A DNA stretch of 33,453 bases from an uncultured Methylophaga sp. (lineage in GTDB: Bacteria > Pseudomonadota > Gammaproteobacteria > GCF-002020875). Positions 15,058-23,430 of the stretch are shown here, piece after piece. Positions within the stretch are counted from its first letter, which is position 1. Each line of letters opens with the position of its first letter. The stretch covers positions 1-33,453 of the forward strand of contig CALEHW010000019.1 in assembly GCA_937877715.1 (NCBI GenBank). Direction: 5' to 3'. A program made the translations under genes and the position numbers. The notes under the pieces were generated by a model. The model was not told where the DNA came from, ran no database searches, and saw only the letters and a program-made list of their open reading frames with translations.

Positions 15058-16040
15058 GTATTGATGAGGCGGAGGTTGTTCTGGAGACCAGCGGCACCGA
15101 GGGTGTTCCAAAAAAGGTTGGCCTCTCCGTAGATACACTACGTGCCAGTGCCCGCATGGGGCGGGAGCTGGAGGATCTTCAGGCCGGTGACTACTGGCTC
15201 AACTGTCTGCCACTAAACCATGTTGGTGGCCTCTCCATCAAGTATCGCTGTGAGGCGGCGGGAGCTACCATGCTGCTCCATGAGGGTTTTAATCCAGAAA
15301 GAATTTATGGTGATCTGAGGCGGTATGCTGTTACCCATATCTCACTGGTTCCCGTAATGCTCTCAAAACTGCTGGATTGTTTTGGAGGGGAACCTGCCCC
15401 TGAATCGCTAAAGACGGTACTGATTGGTGGTGATCGCCTCCCAAGGGCGCTGGCTCTGCGCGCAGTAGAGATGGGGTGGCCGATTGTGGCCTCCTACGGG
15501 ATGACAGAGACCGCCTCAAGAATCACCATGCTACGGTTAACCAGTGAGTCTGTTGAGCAGTGGGATGGCACGGATGTGGGGCCAGCGCTGCCTGGAGTAT
15601 CAATAACTACAGGGCGACGGGGTGAGATCAGAATCAAAAGTGACCTGCTGCTGGGCGGGGAGGAGCTGGTAACTGGTGATCTGGGTGGTCTGGATGATTC
15701 TGGCCATCTCCACGTGTATGGGCGGCTGGATGAGAGAATAATATCTGGGGGGGTTACAGTTGATCCGGTTCAGGTGGAGCAGCAGCTGATGTCGGCGCCT
15801 GGAGTAGTGGATGTGGCTATCAGTTCAACTCCTGATGCAGAGTGGGGCGAGCGGATTGTCGCAGTTGTCGAGGGGGGTGGAGATAGAGAGCAGCTGGCTG
15901 AGTGGGCCAGAGAGAATATCTCATCAGCCATGCGTCCACGGGAATTTCTCTTTGTCGACCAACTGGCAAGAAACAGCCTGGGTAAGCTTGATCGATTGCA
16001 ATTACGTGCTCAGGCTGAGAGCGCGTTGAGCATTCCCTGA
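15054..16040 (+). CDS. menE: Short MenE, o-succinylbenzoate-CoA ligase
   Basis: Adenylate-forming enzyme predicted to activate o-succinylbenzoate to its CoA ester. The ATP-binding loop (TSGTEGVPKK) starts at residue 12, whereas usual MenE proteins have roughly 100 or more residues before it, and the whole protein is 328 residues instead of about 450. Downstream motifs are present: VASYGMTETASR, the VTGDLGGLD aspartate motif, GRLDERIISGGVTVDP, and the C-terminal lysine in NSLGKLDR. The start overlaps the ubiE stop by 4 nt (ATGA), so a longer form starting upstream in this frame is unlikely. It is probably a compact but functional MenE; decay is less likely because the rest is intact. The 3' end overlaps menF tail to tail. 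Confidence 0.8.
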   Translation: MSIDEAEVVLETSGTEGVPKKVGLSVDTLRASARMGRELEDLQAGDYWLNCLPLNHVGGLSIKYRCEAAGATMLLHEGFNPERIYGDLRRYAVTHISLVPVMLSKLLDCFGGEPAPESLKTVLIGGDRLPRALALRAVEMGWPIVASYGMTETASRITMLRLTSESVEQWDGTDVGPALPGVSITTGRRGEIRIKSDLLLGGEELVTGDLGGLDDSGHLHVYGRLDERIISGGVTVDPVQVEQQLMSAPGVVDVAISSTPDAEWGERIVAVVEGGGDREQLAEWARENISSAMRPREFLFVDQLARNSLGKLDRLQLRAQAESALSIP

Positions 16041-17398
16041 ATCTTCAGCCTGATCTCGGAGAGCTCATCCTCGGCAACTGAGCCATCAACAATGCCGGCG
16101 CCCGCATAGAGGGTTGCCTGCTCCTCCTCAACCATTGCGCAACGCAGGAGCACATGGATCTCCCCGTCTCCAGCTGGGTCAATCCAGCCCGCCCCCCCAC
16201 AGTATCCGCCACGATTACTGTTGTGGTGTTGCTGTAGCCAGAGGTAGCTCTCCTCTTTTGGGCTCCCGCAGATTGCGGGGCTCTGGTGGAGTTTGGCGAT
16301 AAGATCAAAAATTGATACCTCTTGCTCGTCGTCACCCTTTTGCAGTCTCCCCTCAATTGAGGTGAGCAGATGCTGGATATTGTCCAATTTGCGTATTACC
16401 GGGGCTGGAGGAGTATCGATCTCACTGCAGAGTGGGGTGAGTGCGGCTATTGTGGCATCGACTACCAGCTGATGTTCGTGGTGTAATTTTGGGTCAGTGA
16501 CCAGTTGATGCGAAAGCCTGGACTCATCTGCCCTGTTATCTCCGCGTGGCAGAGTTCCAGCCAGGGCATCTGAGTAGATCTTGCGTCCCTTTTTCAGAAA
16601 GAGACGCTCTGGGGGTGCGGCGATAAAGCATCTCCCCTGTTGGCAGAAGGCAAATTGCGCGCTTGTCGGACTGCTTCGTTCCAGACTCTTCAGGGTTCTC
16701 TCTGTGGTTATCTGGTTGGAGAGGTGAAACCTCTGCTGCTCTCCCAATACCAGCTTCTCTAGTGGTGGCTGTCGGTCTTGGGACTGTATGGCGGTTATCG
16801 CCTCTCGAAACATGGGTAGTGCATGGCCCAGACTCTGGTCGCTGGAGATGATCGAGGAGGGTGAGGAGCCTACTGGCGGGTAGTTGTCAGTCAGCTCTCT
16901 AAGTTTCGCTATATCGTCTTTCCAGTGGCTGATGATCTCCTCACTACTGAACCCGCCTGTCTCGTGTGAAAAGATGATGCTCTGCCGCCCATGCTGGTTG
17001 ATTAGCTGGAGTCGTGGAAGCAGTAGCAGGGTATTGGGGAAACCGTGCCACTCGTTCTCCATTGGGTCATCTTCTGAGAAGGCGTATTGGAAAAGAAGTC
17101 TGGGGGAGGCCCCGTTCTCTTCCGGATCAAATATCCCCCATGAGCTGGTAAGTGACTCAAGCTGTCTCTCTGCATCACGAAAACGGTCTCTGCCACGACT
17201 CTCTCTGCTCCACCCGCTATTCAGTGCAAGCAGTCTGCTCTCTCCCTGCGGGCTTCTCCAGTAGACCCCATCGGTTAGTGGTGGTGGGGTAGTGAATGGA
17301 CGCTCATTGAAGCAGAGAATAACGCTGATGGTGTCATCAATCGGAGCTGCTTGATCGCTATAAATAAGATCAAGTTCATGTTTTAGCTTATTGATCAT
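16010..17398 (-). CDS. menF: MenF, isochorismate synthase
   Basis: Chorismate-utilising enzyme of 462 residues making isochorismate, the entry step of classical menaquinone synthesis. The C-terminal chorismate-binding domain has 'EKLVLGEQQ' with the catalytic lysine, 'FIAAPPERLF', 'SDALAGTLPRG', the 'HHEHQLVVDAT' helix, and the 'GGYCGGAGWID' and 'LYAGAGIVDGS' loops. The N-terminal part is less conserved, as usual. The start codon lies in a hairpin with no Shine-Dalgarno sequence, 10 bases after menB, so translation probably depends on ribosomes finishing menB. It is the last gene of the leftward nos-men block, and its final 31 bases overlap the end of menE on the other strand. Confidence 0.9.
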   Translation of the reverse strand: MINKLKHELDLIYSDQAAPIDDTISVILCFNERPFTTPPPLTDGVYWRSPQGESRLLALNSGWSRESRGRDRFRDAERQLESLTSSWGIFDPEENGASPRLLFQYAFSEDDPMENEWHGFPNTLLLLPRLQLINQHGRQSIIFSHETGGFSSEEIISHWKDDIAKLRELTDNYPPVGSSPSSIISSDQSLGHALPMFREAITAIQSQDRQPPLEKLVLGEQQRFHLSNQITTERTLKSLERSSPTSAQFAFCQQGRCFIAAPPERLFLKKGRKIYSDALAGTLPRGDNRADESRLSHQLVTDPKLHHEHQLVVDATIAALTPLCSEIDTPPAPVIRKLDNIQHLLTSIEGRLQKGDDEQEVSIFDLIAKLHQSPAICGSPKEESYLWLQQHHNSNRGGYCGGAGWIDPAGDGEIHVLLRCAMVEEEQATLYAGAGIVDGSVAEDELSEIRLKIQGMLNALSA

Positions 17399-17416
17399 AA
17401 ATGACTATTTATGATC
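17393..17416 (-). promoter_or_regulatory. Hairpin over the menB stop and menF start
   Basis: A perfect 10-bp inverted repeat (17393-17402 and 17407-17416) with a 4-base loop covers the menB TAA (17411-17409) and the menF ATG (17398-17396). No ribosome binding site precedes menF. In the mRNA the start codon would be paired until ribosomes terminating at menB open the stem. Confidence 0.55.
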
Positions 17417-18257
17417 GTCTTCCATGTTTTTTGAAATCAGGGGGGCGTTTTTCATTAAAGGCATTGCGTCCCTCTTGCCCCTCATCAGACATATAGAAGA
17501 GGGCGGTGGCATTGCCGGCCAGTTCCTGTATTCCTGCCATGCCATCGGTATCTGCGTTGAATCCGGCCTTCAATAGACGTAGTGCGGTTGGGCTGTGTTG
17601 CAGCATCTCCCGGCACCAGTTCACGGTCTCCTCCTCAAGTTGTTGGTGGGGGACTACGATGTTGACCAACCCCATCTGCAGTGCCTCATCTGCACTGTAT
17701 TGACGGCAGAGGAACCATATCTCCTTGGCCTTCTTGGTGCCAACCGCTCTGGCAAGCAGTCCTGCCCCGAGTCCGGCATCGAAACTTCCAACTTTCGGCC
17801 CGGTCTGTCCAAAGATGGCACGGTCGGAGGCTATGGAGAGATCACAGATCAGATGGAGGACATGGCCGCCACCAATGGCGTATCCATTGACCATCGCCAC
17901 TACCGGTTTTGGCAGGGTACGGATTTGACGCTGCAGATCGAGCACATTGAGATGTTCTCCTCCAGTTTCATCCTTGTAGCCACTATCACCGCGAATTTTC
18001 TGATCACCACCAGAGCAGAAAGCCTTGTCGCCTGCACCGGTCAGAATAATGGCCCCTATATCGCTATCCATCTGTGCTCGGTGAAATGCATCTATCATCT
18101 CGTCTACCGTCTCTGGACGGAAGGCGTTGTGAACCTGGGGGCGGTTGATGGTGATTTTGGCAATTCCCTCTGCACTATCGTAGAGGATGTCCCGGTAGTT
18201 ACCGACCTGTGGCTGTTTGGGGCAATTGGAGCTCTGCTCTCTTCTCCAGTCGATCAA
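17409..18257 (-). CDS. menB: MenB, 1,4-dihydroxy-2-naphthoyl-CoA synthase
   Basis: Crotonase-fold enzyme of 282 residues that closes the second ring, converting o-succinylbenzoyl-CoA to 1,4-dihydroxy-2-naphthoyl-CoA. MenB signatures are clear: '[16 protein letters not shown]', the oxyanion and active-site region '[21 protein letters not shown]', '[14 protein letters not shown]', and the C-terminal '[14 protein letters not shown]'. The bicarbonate-type enzymes carry G-Q-T-G at this place, as here. It overlaps menD by 4 nt upstream. Assignment is secure. Confidence 0.95.
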   Translation of the reverse strand: MIDWRREQSSNCPKQPQVGNYRDILYDSAEGIAKITINRPQVHNAFRPETVDEMIDAFHRAQMDSDIGAIILTGAGDKAFCSGGDQKIRGDSGYKDETGGEHLNVLDLQRQIRTLPKPVVAMVNGYAIGGGHVLHLICDLSIASDRAIFGQTGPKVGSFDAGLGAGLLARAVGTKKAKEIWFLCRQYSADEALQMGLVNIVVPHQQLEEETVNWCREMLQHSPTALRLLKAGFNADTDGMAGIQELAGNATALFYMSDEGQEGRNAFNEKRPPDFKKHGRRS

Positions 18258-19972
18258 TGTAGTGACTCCCAGTACTGTTGATGTATATGGTTACTGCTGT
18301 TGCGATCAACCACCAATTCTATCAGCTTGGGGCCGCCCTGGCGGAATGCATCACCGAGTTGTTGCAGTTCGTTCTGCTGGTCAATGCTTCTATAGGGGAT
18401 ATCGTAGAGTTGGGCCGCTTTTTTGAAATCGATGGTTGTCGGAGTCAGCCAGAGTGACTCAAATTCATCCAGCTCGGCGGGTGGAAGATAGCTGAAGATA
18501 TTGCCCCCGCCATTATTTAGTAGCAGGATGGTGAGATTCATCCCGCTCTCTTTTGCGAGATAGAGGGCGTTGAGGTTGTGGAAGAGGGTGAGATCTCCCA
18601 GTAGTGCCACTACAGGAGTATCCGAGCCTGTGGTTGAGCGGATGCCACAGACCGTTGCAAGGTTTCCATCAATCCCGCTGGCCCCACGGTTGGCAAAGAG
18701 CTGCAACGGCTGCTCCCGGCTCGCCAACCATCCATCGAGATCACGAATGGCCATGGAGTTGCCGCTGAAGAGCAGGGCGCCATCCGGGAGCTGCTGCCGC
18801 AGTGTCTGGATGATCTGATGCTCATTCAGTGCACTCTCACTGCTGCTCCATTCTGCGGCCCGCTTCTCTTGTTGCTGCAAGGTGTGGTTGTACTCAGGGA
18901 GTGACGCGTTGTTCCCACAGTGTCCCAATAGACCGGTGCAGAAGCTTGATGGGTCTATCTCCAGCTTCTGGGTGGAGAGTGAGAGTGGGTCGCTCCAGAG
19001 CGTTTTGTGGTGGACGGTTATGTAGCGGGGCGGCGGCCTCTGCTGCAGAAAGTTTTCTAGCGAGCTGGAGAGCGGAAAACGGCCAAACTGGATGATCCAC
19101 TCCGGATGTGTGAGGTTAGCGGCTCCTCTGCCCCGGAGCAGCCCATCGTAATGGGTGATGAGGCGTCGGTTTTCTGGATGGCCCCAGCGCAGATTGGAGA
19201 GTGGGTCGGCGATTATGGGAGAGTCCAGGCGCTCTGCCAGCTTTTCCAGCAGGGGGTAGAAGCTCTCATCGTAACTCCCCTCACCGCAGAGAATCAGCCC
19301 GGGTTCTCCATGGATGGTTCTGGCAAGTGCCTGGTAATCGGTTTTGTCTATCGGCTGCCCTGCCTCTGACCCCTCCACCTGAGCGGGGAGGCTGTGGTGG
19401 CTCTGGCAGTCGATAGATGTTGAGTCTTCTGACAATAGTGGTTTGCGCAGGGGTATATTGAGGTGCACAGGGCCAGGGAGGGGGTGGCTCATCCGTTGTA
19501 TGAGCTGGGGAACAAGGGTTGAGAGCCGCTGTAGCGGCTCCTCAATCTCATCTGGCGGTGGGGTAGTGTAGCTGCCACGTACCTGTTCCCCAAACAGATT
19601 GTGCTGTTCGATGGTCTGGTTGGCACCACAGTTGTGGAGCTCAGGGGGGCGATCGGCAGAGAGCAGCAGGAGCGGGGTGGCAGAGTGATTAGCCTCGACC
19701 ACTGCAGGTAACCAGTTGGCAACAGCGCTTCCGGAGGTGCAGATCAGGGCACTGGGAGTGCCTCTCTTTCTACTCTGACCGAGGGCAAAGAATGCTGCAT
19801 CCCGTTCATCGATAATGACCCAGTGCTCTGCGGTCTGGTTGCGGGCAGCTGCCAGTGCAAGGGGGGTTGACCTGGAGCCGGGGGAGATGATGAAGCGGTC
19901 TACCCCACTCTCAACCAGCATCTGTATCAGACATGTCGACCACTGCAGATTGCGTGTGCCAGTCTCATCCAT
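18254..19972 (-). CDS. menD: MenD, SEPHCHC synthase
   Basis: Thiamine-diphosphate enzyme of 572 residues condensing isochorismate with 2-oxoglutarate to give SEPHCHC. The N-terminal pyrimidine-binding domain begins '[19 protein letters not shown]'. The C-terminal cofactor motif runs from '[17 protein letters not shown]' to '[14 protein letters not shown]', which is the GD...NN motif with the MenD-specific GGGNIF. Length is normal. The start overlaps the end of menI by 8 nt and the stop overlaps menB by 4 nt, so the genes are tightly coupled. The usual next enzyme, MenH, is not encoded here. Confidence 0.95.
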   Translation of the reverse strand: MDETGTRNLQWSTCLIQMLVESGVDRFIISPGSRSTPLALAAARNQTAEHWVIIDERDAAFFALGQSRKRGTPSALICTSGSAVANWLPAVVEANHSATPLLLLSADRPPELHNCGANQTIEQHNLFGEQVRGSYTTPPPDEIEEPLQRLSTLVPQLIQRMSHPLPGPVHLNIPLRKPLLSEDSTSIDCQSHHSLPAQVEGSEAGQPIDKTDYQALARTIHGEPGLILCGEGSYDESFYPLLEKLAERLDSPIIADPLSNLRWGHPENRRLITHYDGLLRGRGAANLTHPEWIIQFGRFPLSSSLENFLQQRPPPRYITVHHKTLWSDPLSLSTQKLEIDPSSFCTGLLGHCGNNASLPEYNHTLQQQEKRAAEWSSSESALNEHQIIQTLRQQLPDGALLFSGNSMAIRDLDGWLASREQPLQLFANRGASGIDGNLATVCGIRSTTGSDTPVVALLGDLTLFHNLNALYLAKESGMNLTILLLNNGGGNIFSYLPPAELDEFESLWLTPTTIDFKKAAQLYDIPYRSIDQQNELQQLGDAFRQGGPKLIELVVDRNSSNHIHQQYWESLH

Positions 19973-20390
19973 GCCTGTGAAGAATCTCCCGCAGTGGATC
20001 CGGTAGTGGGATCGATTCTCCGGTAGCTGATGAGATGGTCACATGGACGGTAGTGACCACTCCTCTCAGGATTGATCCCCCGTGCTTGTCTGTCGACTCG
20101 ACTAGGGTTTTCAGGGTGAATGAGTGTTCCCCTATTTTTGATACGTGAATGGTCAGTCTCAATAGCTCTCCCTGGTGGATCGGATGGTGATAGTCCGCCT
20201 CGGCGTGAACCAACGGGATGGAGAACTCTCCCTGCTCTACTATCTCCTGGAGAGGGAGAGCAGCTGCTAACAGCAGCTCCTCATAACAATTGTGGGCCAG
20301 GGTAAAGAGCTGCCCGAAGAAGAGCAGGCCAGCGCCGTCAACCTCATGAAGCCGGACTCGGTGGTTATGGGTGAATGCAGTTTCAGTCAT
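19965..20390 (-). CDS. menI: Hotdog thioesterase, probable DHNA-CoA hydrolase
   Basis: A 141-residue 4HBT-type hotdog protein predicted to release 1,4-dihydroxy-2-naphthoate from its CoA ester before MenA acts. The N-terminal motif 'RLHEVDGAGLLFFGQLFTLAHNCYEE' region matches the D-x-x-G / F...Y pattern of 4HBT thioesterases, with Asp as the likely catalytic residue. The start at 20390 overlaps the menC stop by 4 nt; the open frame upstream lies inside menC and is not used. The substrate is inferred from its position between menC and menD, since sequence alone does not fix it. Confidence 0.78.
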   Translation of the reverse strand: MTETAFTHNHRVRLHEVDGAGLLFFGQLFTLAHNCYEELLLAAALPLQEIVEQGEFSIPLVHAEADYHHPIHQGELLRLTIHVSKIGEHSFTLKTLVESTDKHGGSILRGVVTTVHVTISSATGESIPLPDPLREILHRHG

Positions 20391-21394
20391 AGAATGGAAA
20401 GTATCCCGTTTTTGATCACCGGCGCAATAGAAAGATCCTCTGCCAGCCATGAGCTGGTTGCAAGGCCGTGGGCCTCTATCTGTTGCGGATCTACGGCTGC
20501 CGCACAGTGTGCAGCCGAGAGGATGCCGATGCTGCTCTCCAGTGCTGAGGTAATGACCACAGCGACTCCACGTTCCTGGAACTGTCTGGCTATGCGGAAG
20601 GTGGTCCAGGGGCCGCTCATCAGGGTTGGTTTGAGCACAACACGCTGAAGCCATCTCTCTTGCAGCAGCGCTGCTATTCCGAACTGAGCAGCAGATTCAT
20701 CTAGGGCAATGGGGAATGAACTTATCTCCTGTAGCTGCTGAGTTTTCTCTAGGGTGGGGCACTGCAGTGGCTCCTCAATTGACTCAATGGGGAGAGAGTT
20801 GATGGCATTTATCAGCTCTGTGGCCTCTTTCATGGACCAGGCCTGGTTTGCATCCAGCCTGATCTTGCTCTGCTGCGGGATGGTTGCTGCGAACTTGTGG
20901 AGCTGCTCTATCTCATCCTTCAACGGAGAGATTCCAACCTTGAGTTTGAGGATGGTGCTACCCTCCGGATCAATAACAGGATTGTCGAGGGTGCCAACCA
21001 TCTGGTTGACCCGGACGGTTGCCGGGGCATCCGGGCTCATCCAGCGGTTGAGTGGCAGCCGTGACTGTCTGGCCATTAGAGTAACCAGTGCAGCCTCAAC
21101 CCCGCAACATGCTGCAGGCGCGTGGTCACGGTAGCTATCGAGCTGTTGCAGCAGCTCCTCTGGTGAGCGGTGTTTAGCAAATAGCTGCAGGGCATCAAGG
21201 GTCTCTCTGCAGTGGTGGCTGGATTCACCCCCCATCTCTGGGAGCGGCGCACACTCTCCAACTACGCTGCCTCCATCATCGAGGGCAATCTCCACTAGGA
21301 ACCCCTCCCTGATATTTTTGATACCGTAGCTGCTAACCCATGGGCGGCTGAGAGGGAGACGGTAGGGGAGGATAAAGAGTGACTCAATCATCAT
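20387..21394 (-). CDS. menC: MenC, o-succinylbenzoate synthase
   Basis: Enolase-superfamily dehydratase of about 335 residues turning SHCHC into o-succinylbenzoate. The acid-base lysine pair is in 'TILKLKVGI', the metal ligands in 'IRLDANQAWS', 'IESIEEPLQ' and 'IALDESAAQ', and the second catalytic lysine in 'VVLKPTLMSG'. The start is ATG 21394 or 21391; both lie within the last codons of the diheme cytochrome gene, with which it overlaps by about 10 nt. A longer frame to 21496 lies wholly inside the cytochrome gene and is rejected. This is the junction where the nos operon passes into the men genes. Confidence 0.92.
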   Translation of the reverse strand: MMIESLFILPYRLPLSRPWVSSYGIKNIREGFLVEIALDDGGSVVGECAPLPEMGGESSHHCRETLDALQLFAKHRSPEELLQQLDSYRDHAPAACCGVEAALVTLMARQSRLPLNRWMSPDAPATVRVNQMVGTLDNPVIDPEGSTILKLKVGISPLKDEIEQLHKFAATIPQQSKIRLDANQAWSMKEATELINAINSLPIESIEEPLQCPTLEKTQQLQEISSFPIALDESAAQFGIAALLQERWLQRVVLKPTLMSGPWTTFRIARQFQERGVAVVITSALESSIGILSAAHCAAAVDPQQIEAHGLATSSWLAEDLSIAPVIKNGILSIL

Positions 21395-22052
21395 CAAGGA
21401 TCGAGAGGTAGGCCAGCAGGTTATGGATCTCCTCGCTGCTGTACTCCATGAAGATGGATTCGGCGGGCTCTTCGTTGTCGTGAATGCGTTCGCCACTCTG
21501 GTATGTGTTGATCTGTTTCAACAGGTAGGTACTGTATTGCCCAGCCAGGAGAGGACTGTTTTTGCTCTCTTTACCCTCTCCACGACGACCATGGCAGCTG
21601 GCGCACTCCATCTTGTAGATCCTCTCTCCTGCCGAATAGTTACCATCAAGACGGGGGATATTGAGCAGTTTCTTGCTCATCAACAGCCTCTCGTAGGCGT
21701 TGAAATTCTCTTTGTCGATTGGCGGTAGTCTTGAGTAGAGGTGGATGGTGGGGAGATATGCGGAGACATCCAGCAGGTCACCCTCCGGCAGCTCCCGCTC
21801 CTTGGTGTAGGGCACCATCGGGTGGTTGAGGCGTTCCTGGCTCTTGAAACGGCGTAGCTCCCCCACAATATAGCCCTCTGGAAGCCCGGCCAGGCGAGGG
21901 TACTCTCCCCCTTTTCCGCCCTCTGCATATTCGCCATGGCACCCTGCACACACCTCATTGATCTCCTCACCGATCTCAAGATTGGCGGCAGTGGAGGGTG
22001 GAGCAGTAATTGCCAAGGTAAACAGCAGGGGGATAATATCTCTCTGTCTCAT
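21384..22052 (-). CDS. Diheme cytochrome c (c4-like) between nosY and menC
   Basis: Exported diheme cytochrome c of 222 residues: signal peptide about 1-22, heme motifs CAGCH at 35-39 and CASCH at 150-154. Each is followed by the G-x-x-x-P-x-LAG pattern seen in c4/c553-type domains. It starts 26 bases after nosY and overlaps menC, so it belongs to the same transcription unit. Clade II nos clusters contain two cytochromes, NosC1 and NosC2, thought to link NosG/NosH to NosZ, and this protein and the diheme protein at 28907-29632 may fill those roles. The exact correspondence is uncertain, so no symbol is given. Confidence 0.85.
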   Translation of the reverse strand: MRQRDIIPLLFTLAITAPPSTAANLEIGEEINEVCAGCHGEYAEGGKGGEYPRLAGLPEGYIVGELRRFKSQERLNHPMVPYTKERELPEGDLLDVSAYLPTIHLYSRLPPIDKENFNAYERLLMSKKLLNIPRLDGNYSAGERIYKMECASCHGRRGEGKESKNSPLLAGQYSTYLLKQINTYQSGERIHDNEEPAESIFMEYSSEEIHNLLAYLSILDDD

Positions 22053-22078
22053 CGAAATAGCGTTCCTGATAACTGCAG

Positions 22079-22906
22079 TTACAGCTGATCACCACGACGA
22101 AACAGCAGATAGCCGGTAGTAGCAGTAACGGTACCCAGAGCAAGTGGGTAGACCATTGCCCAGATCAGATACCAGAACTCTCCAAAGTGATCGAGGATCA
22201 AATAAGCCGAGGGGCCGAGCAGAACCAGCTGGGGATCAAACAGCAGCATCGAGGCGGTACGGAAAACTTGTAGTGGGTTGCTAAGGGCGATGGTAACGAT
22301 AGTCTCTGATGAAACTTGCTGCTGAATCAGTATACCCAGAAGAATAAGGTCCAGGAATAGCAGTAGAAAAAGCCAGACCAGAAAGGCGCTGCCCTGCGCA
22401 ACATCTGGTGAGCGGGCAAGGGTAGAGATCAACATGCCGATTCCAAGAAAGCACCAGGAGAGGGAGAAGAGGAATGCTGTGTAGTAGAGGAAGAGTGACC
22501 ATGGGATCTCCATCCCCTGGATAACTCCCCAGACGATCGCTCCAGCCATTGCCAGGAATACCGGCATGAATACTACGGCAAAGCGCCCAAACATCTTGCC
22601 CCAGAACCATGAAGAAAGGGATACCGGGAGGGACAACAGGTACTCGAATATCCCGGCATCACGGTCACCAGCCACAGAACGGATTGTGGTGATCAGGATA
22701 AAGATCGGCAGGATCGCCATGGAGAGTTGGATGTAGGTTATCAGCAGGCGTGAGAGGCCGACAAAGCCCATGATTCTGGATTCGGTCAGGCCAAACGCAA
22801 ACAGAAGGGCGATGATTCCACCAAAGACGATGGAGTAAATCATGAACCATCTGCTACGCAGGGATTCCGATATGTCGGCTTTGGCTGTCAACCAAGTATG
22901 TCTCAT
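22079..22906 (-). CDS. nosY: NosY, membrane subunit of the NosFY transporter
   Basis: ABC-2-type permease of 275 residues with six hydrophobic helices. It includes the conserved 'SVAGDRDAGIFEYLLSLPVS' loop that follows the first helices in NosY. Together with the ATPase NosF and periplasmic NosD it forms a complex needed to build the copper-sulfide centre of NosZ, probably by moving a sulfur species or driving copper transfer from NosL. The start overlaps the nosL stop by 4 nt. In most clusters nosY directly follows nosF; here nosL lies between them. Confidence 0.92.
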   Translation of the reverse strand: MRHTWLTAKADISESLRSRWFMIYSIVFGGIIALLFAFGLTESRIMGFVGLSRLLITYIQLSMAILPIFILITTIRSVAGDRDAGIFEYLLSLPVSLSSWFWGKMFGRFAVVFMPVFLAMAGAIVWGVIQGMEIPWSLFLYYTAFLFSLSWCFLGIGMLISTLARSPDVAQGSAFLVWLFLLLFLDLILLGILIQQQVSSETIVTIALSNPLQVFRTASMLLFDPQLVLLGPSAYLILDHFGEFWYLIWAMVYPLALGTVTATTGYLLFRRGDQL

Positions 22907-23412
22907 TGTGATCTCCCTCTTGACTCTTCCCTGCGGTGGGCAATCCGCGCCTTGGCTGATGCCTGGTAGGCCGCCTCTTGTTCAAAAATAGCTGATCTCA
23001 TCTGCTGATAGCCAATAGCTCCCTCGCTGTTCCCCTGTTGCGCACTGAATCCATAATTCATCGGGGTGTGGGTTACTTTTACGTAGTGTGCATCTCTGGC
23101 ATCAAGCCAGCTCCCATCCTGATAGTTATTGACCCATATCTCGGTAGCTGGATCACTCCCCCAGCTCTGCTCCTCAAGCCAGAGTAGTGCGCAGCCAATA
23201 TCGTCAAAGTGGAATACCTTGTTGAGTTCTCCTCCACGCACCTGGGCAGAGTGGTATCGATCACTAAGAGCCATCACGCAGCGGTCACAGTTGTCGCGAT
23301 CCCAGGTTACCTCAACCGGACCTGTTGCTGGATCACCACTGCACCCCACCAAAAACAGCAGCGGGGTCAGGCCTGCATGTTTGGCAAGATGGTGCAGGAT
23401 TTTGCTAAACAT
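22903..23412 (-). CDS. nosL: NosL, copper-binding lipoprotein
   Basis: Outer-membrane or periplasmic lipoprotein of 169 residues that delivers Cu(I) for the NosZ copper centres. Lipobox LVGC puts the lipidated cysteine at residue 24. The Cu(I) site is Cys42-x2-Cys45-x-Met47 (NCDRCVM), as in NosL proteins. The start at 23412 is chosen because it gives the lipoprotein signal; it overlaps the end of nosF by 8 nt. The first 18 or so codons lie within a near-perfect 29-bp inverted repeat, which thus supplies the start codon and signal-peptide N-region. Confidence 0.88.
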   Translation of the reverse strand: MFSKILHHLAKHAGLTPLLFLVGCSGDPATGPVEVTWDRDNCDRCVMALSDRYHSAQVRGGELNKVFHFDDIGCALLWLEEQSWGSDPATEIWVNNYQDGSWLDARDAHYVKVTHTPMNYGFSAQQGNSEGAIGYQQMRSAIFEQEAAYQASAKARIAHRREESRGRSQ

Positions 23413-23430
23413 GCAGGCCTGACCCCGCTG
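23359..23430. repeat. 29-bp inverted repeat at the nosF/nosL junction
   Basis: The arms at 23359-23387 and 23402-23430 are reverse complements with a single mismatch, separated by 14 bases. The arm core is GGGGTCAGGCCTGCATG. It covers the last nosF codons, the nosL start and the nosL signal peptide. Size and shape resemble a REP/MITE-type palindromic element. No second copy is seen in this window. Confidence 0.8.

Noticed and set aside
17350-17374. CTTGATC ... GATCAAG inverted repeat in early menF codons
   Set aside because: The spacing of 11 bases does not fit FNR or DNR boxes and it lies inside coding sequence.
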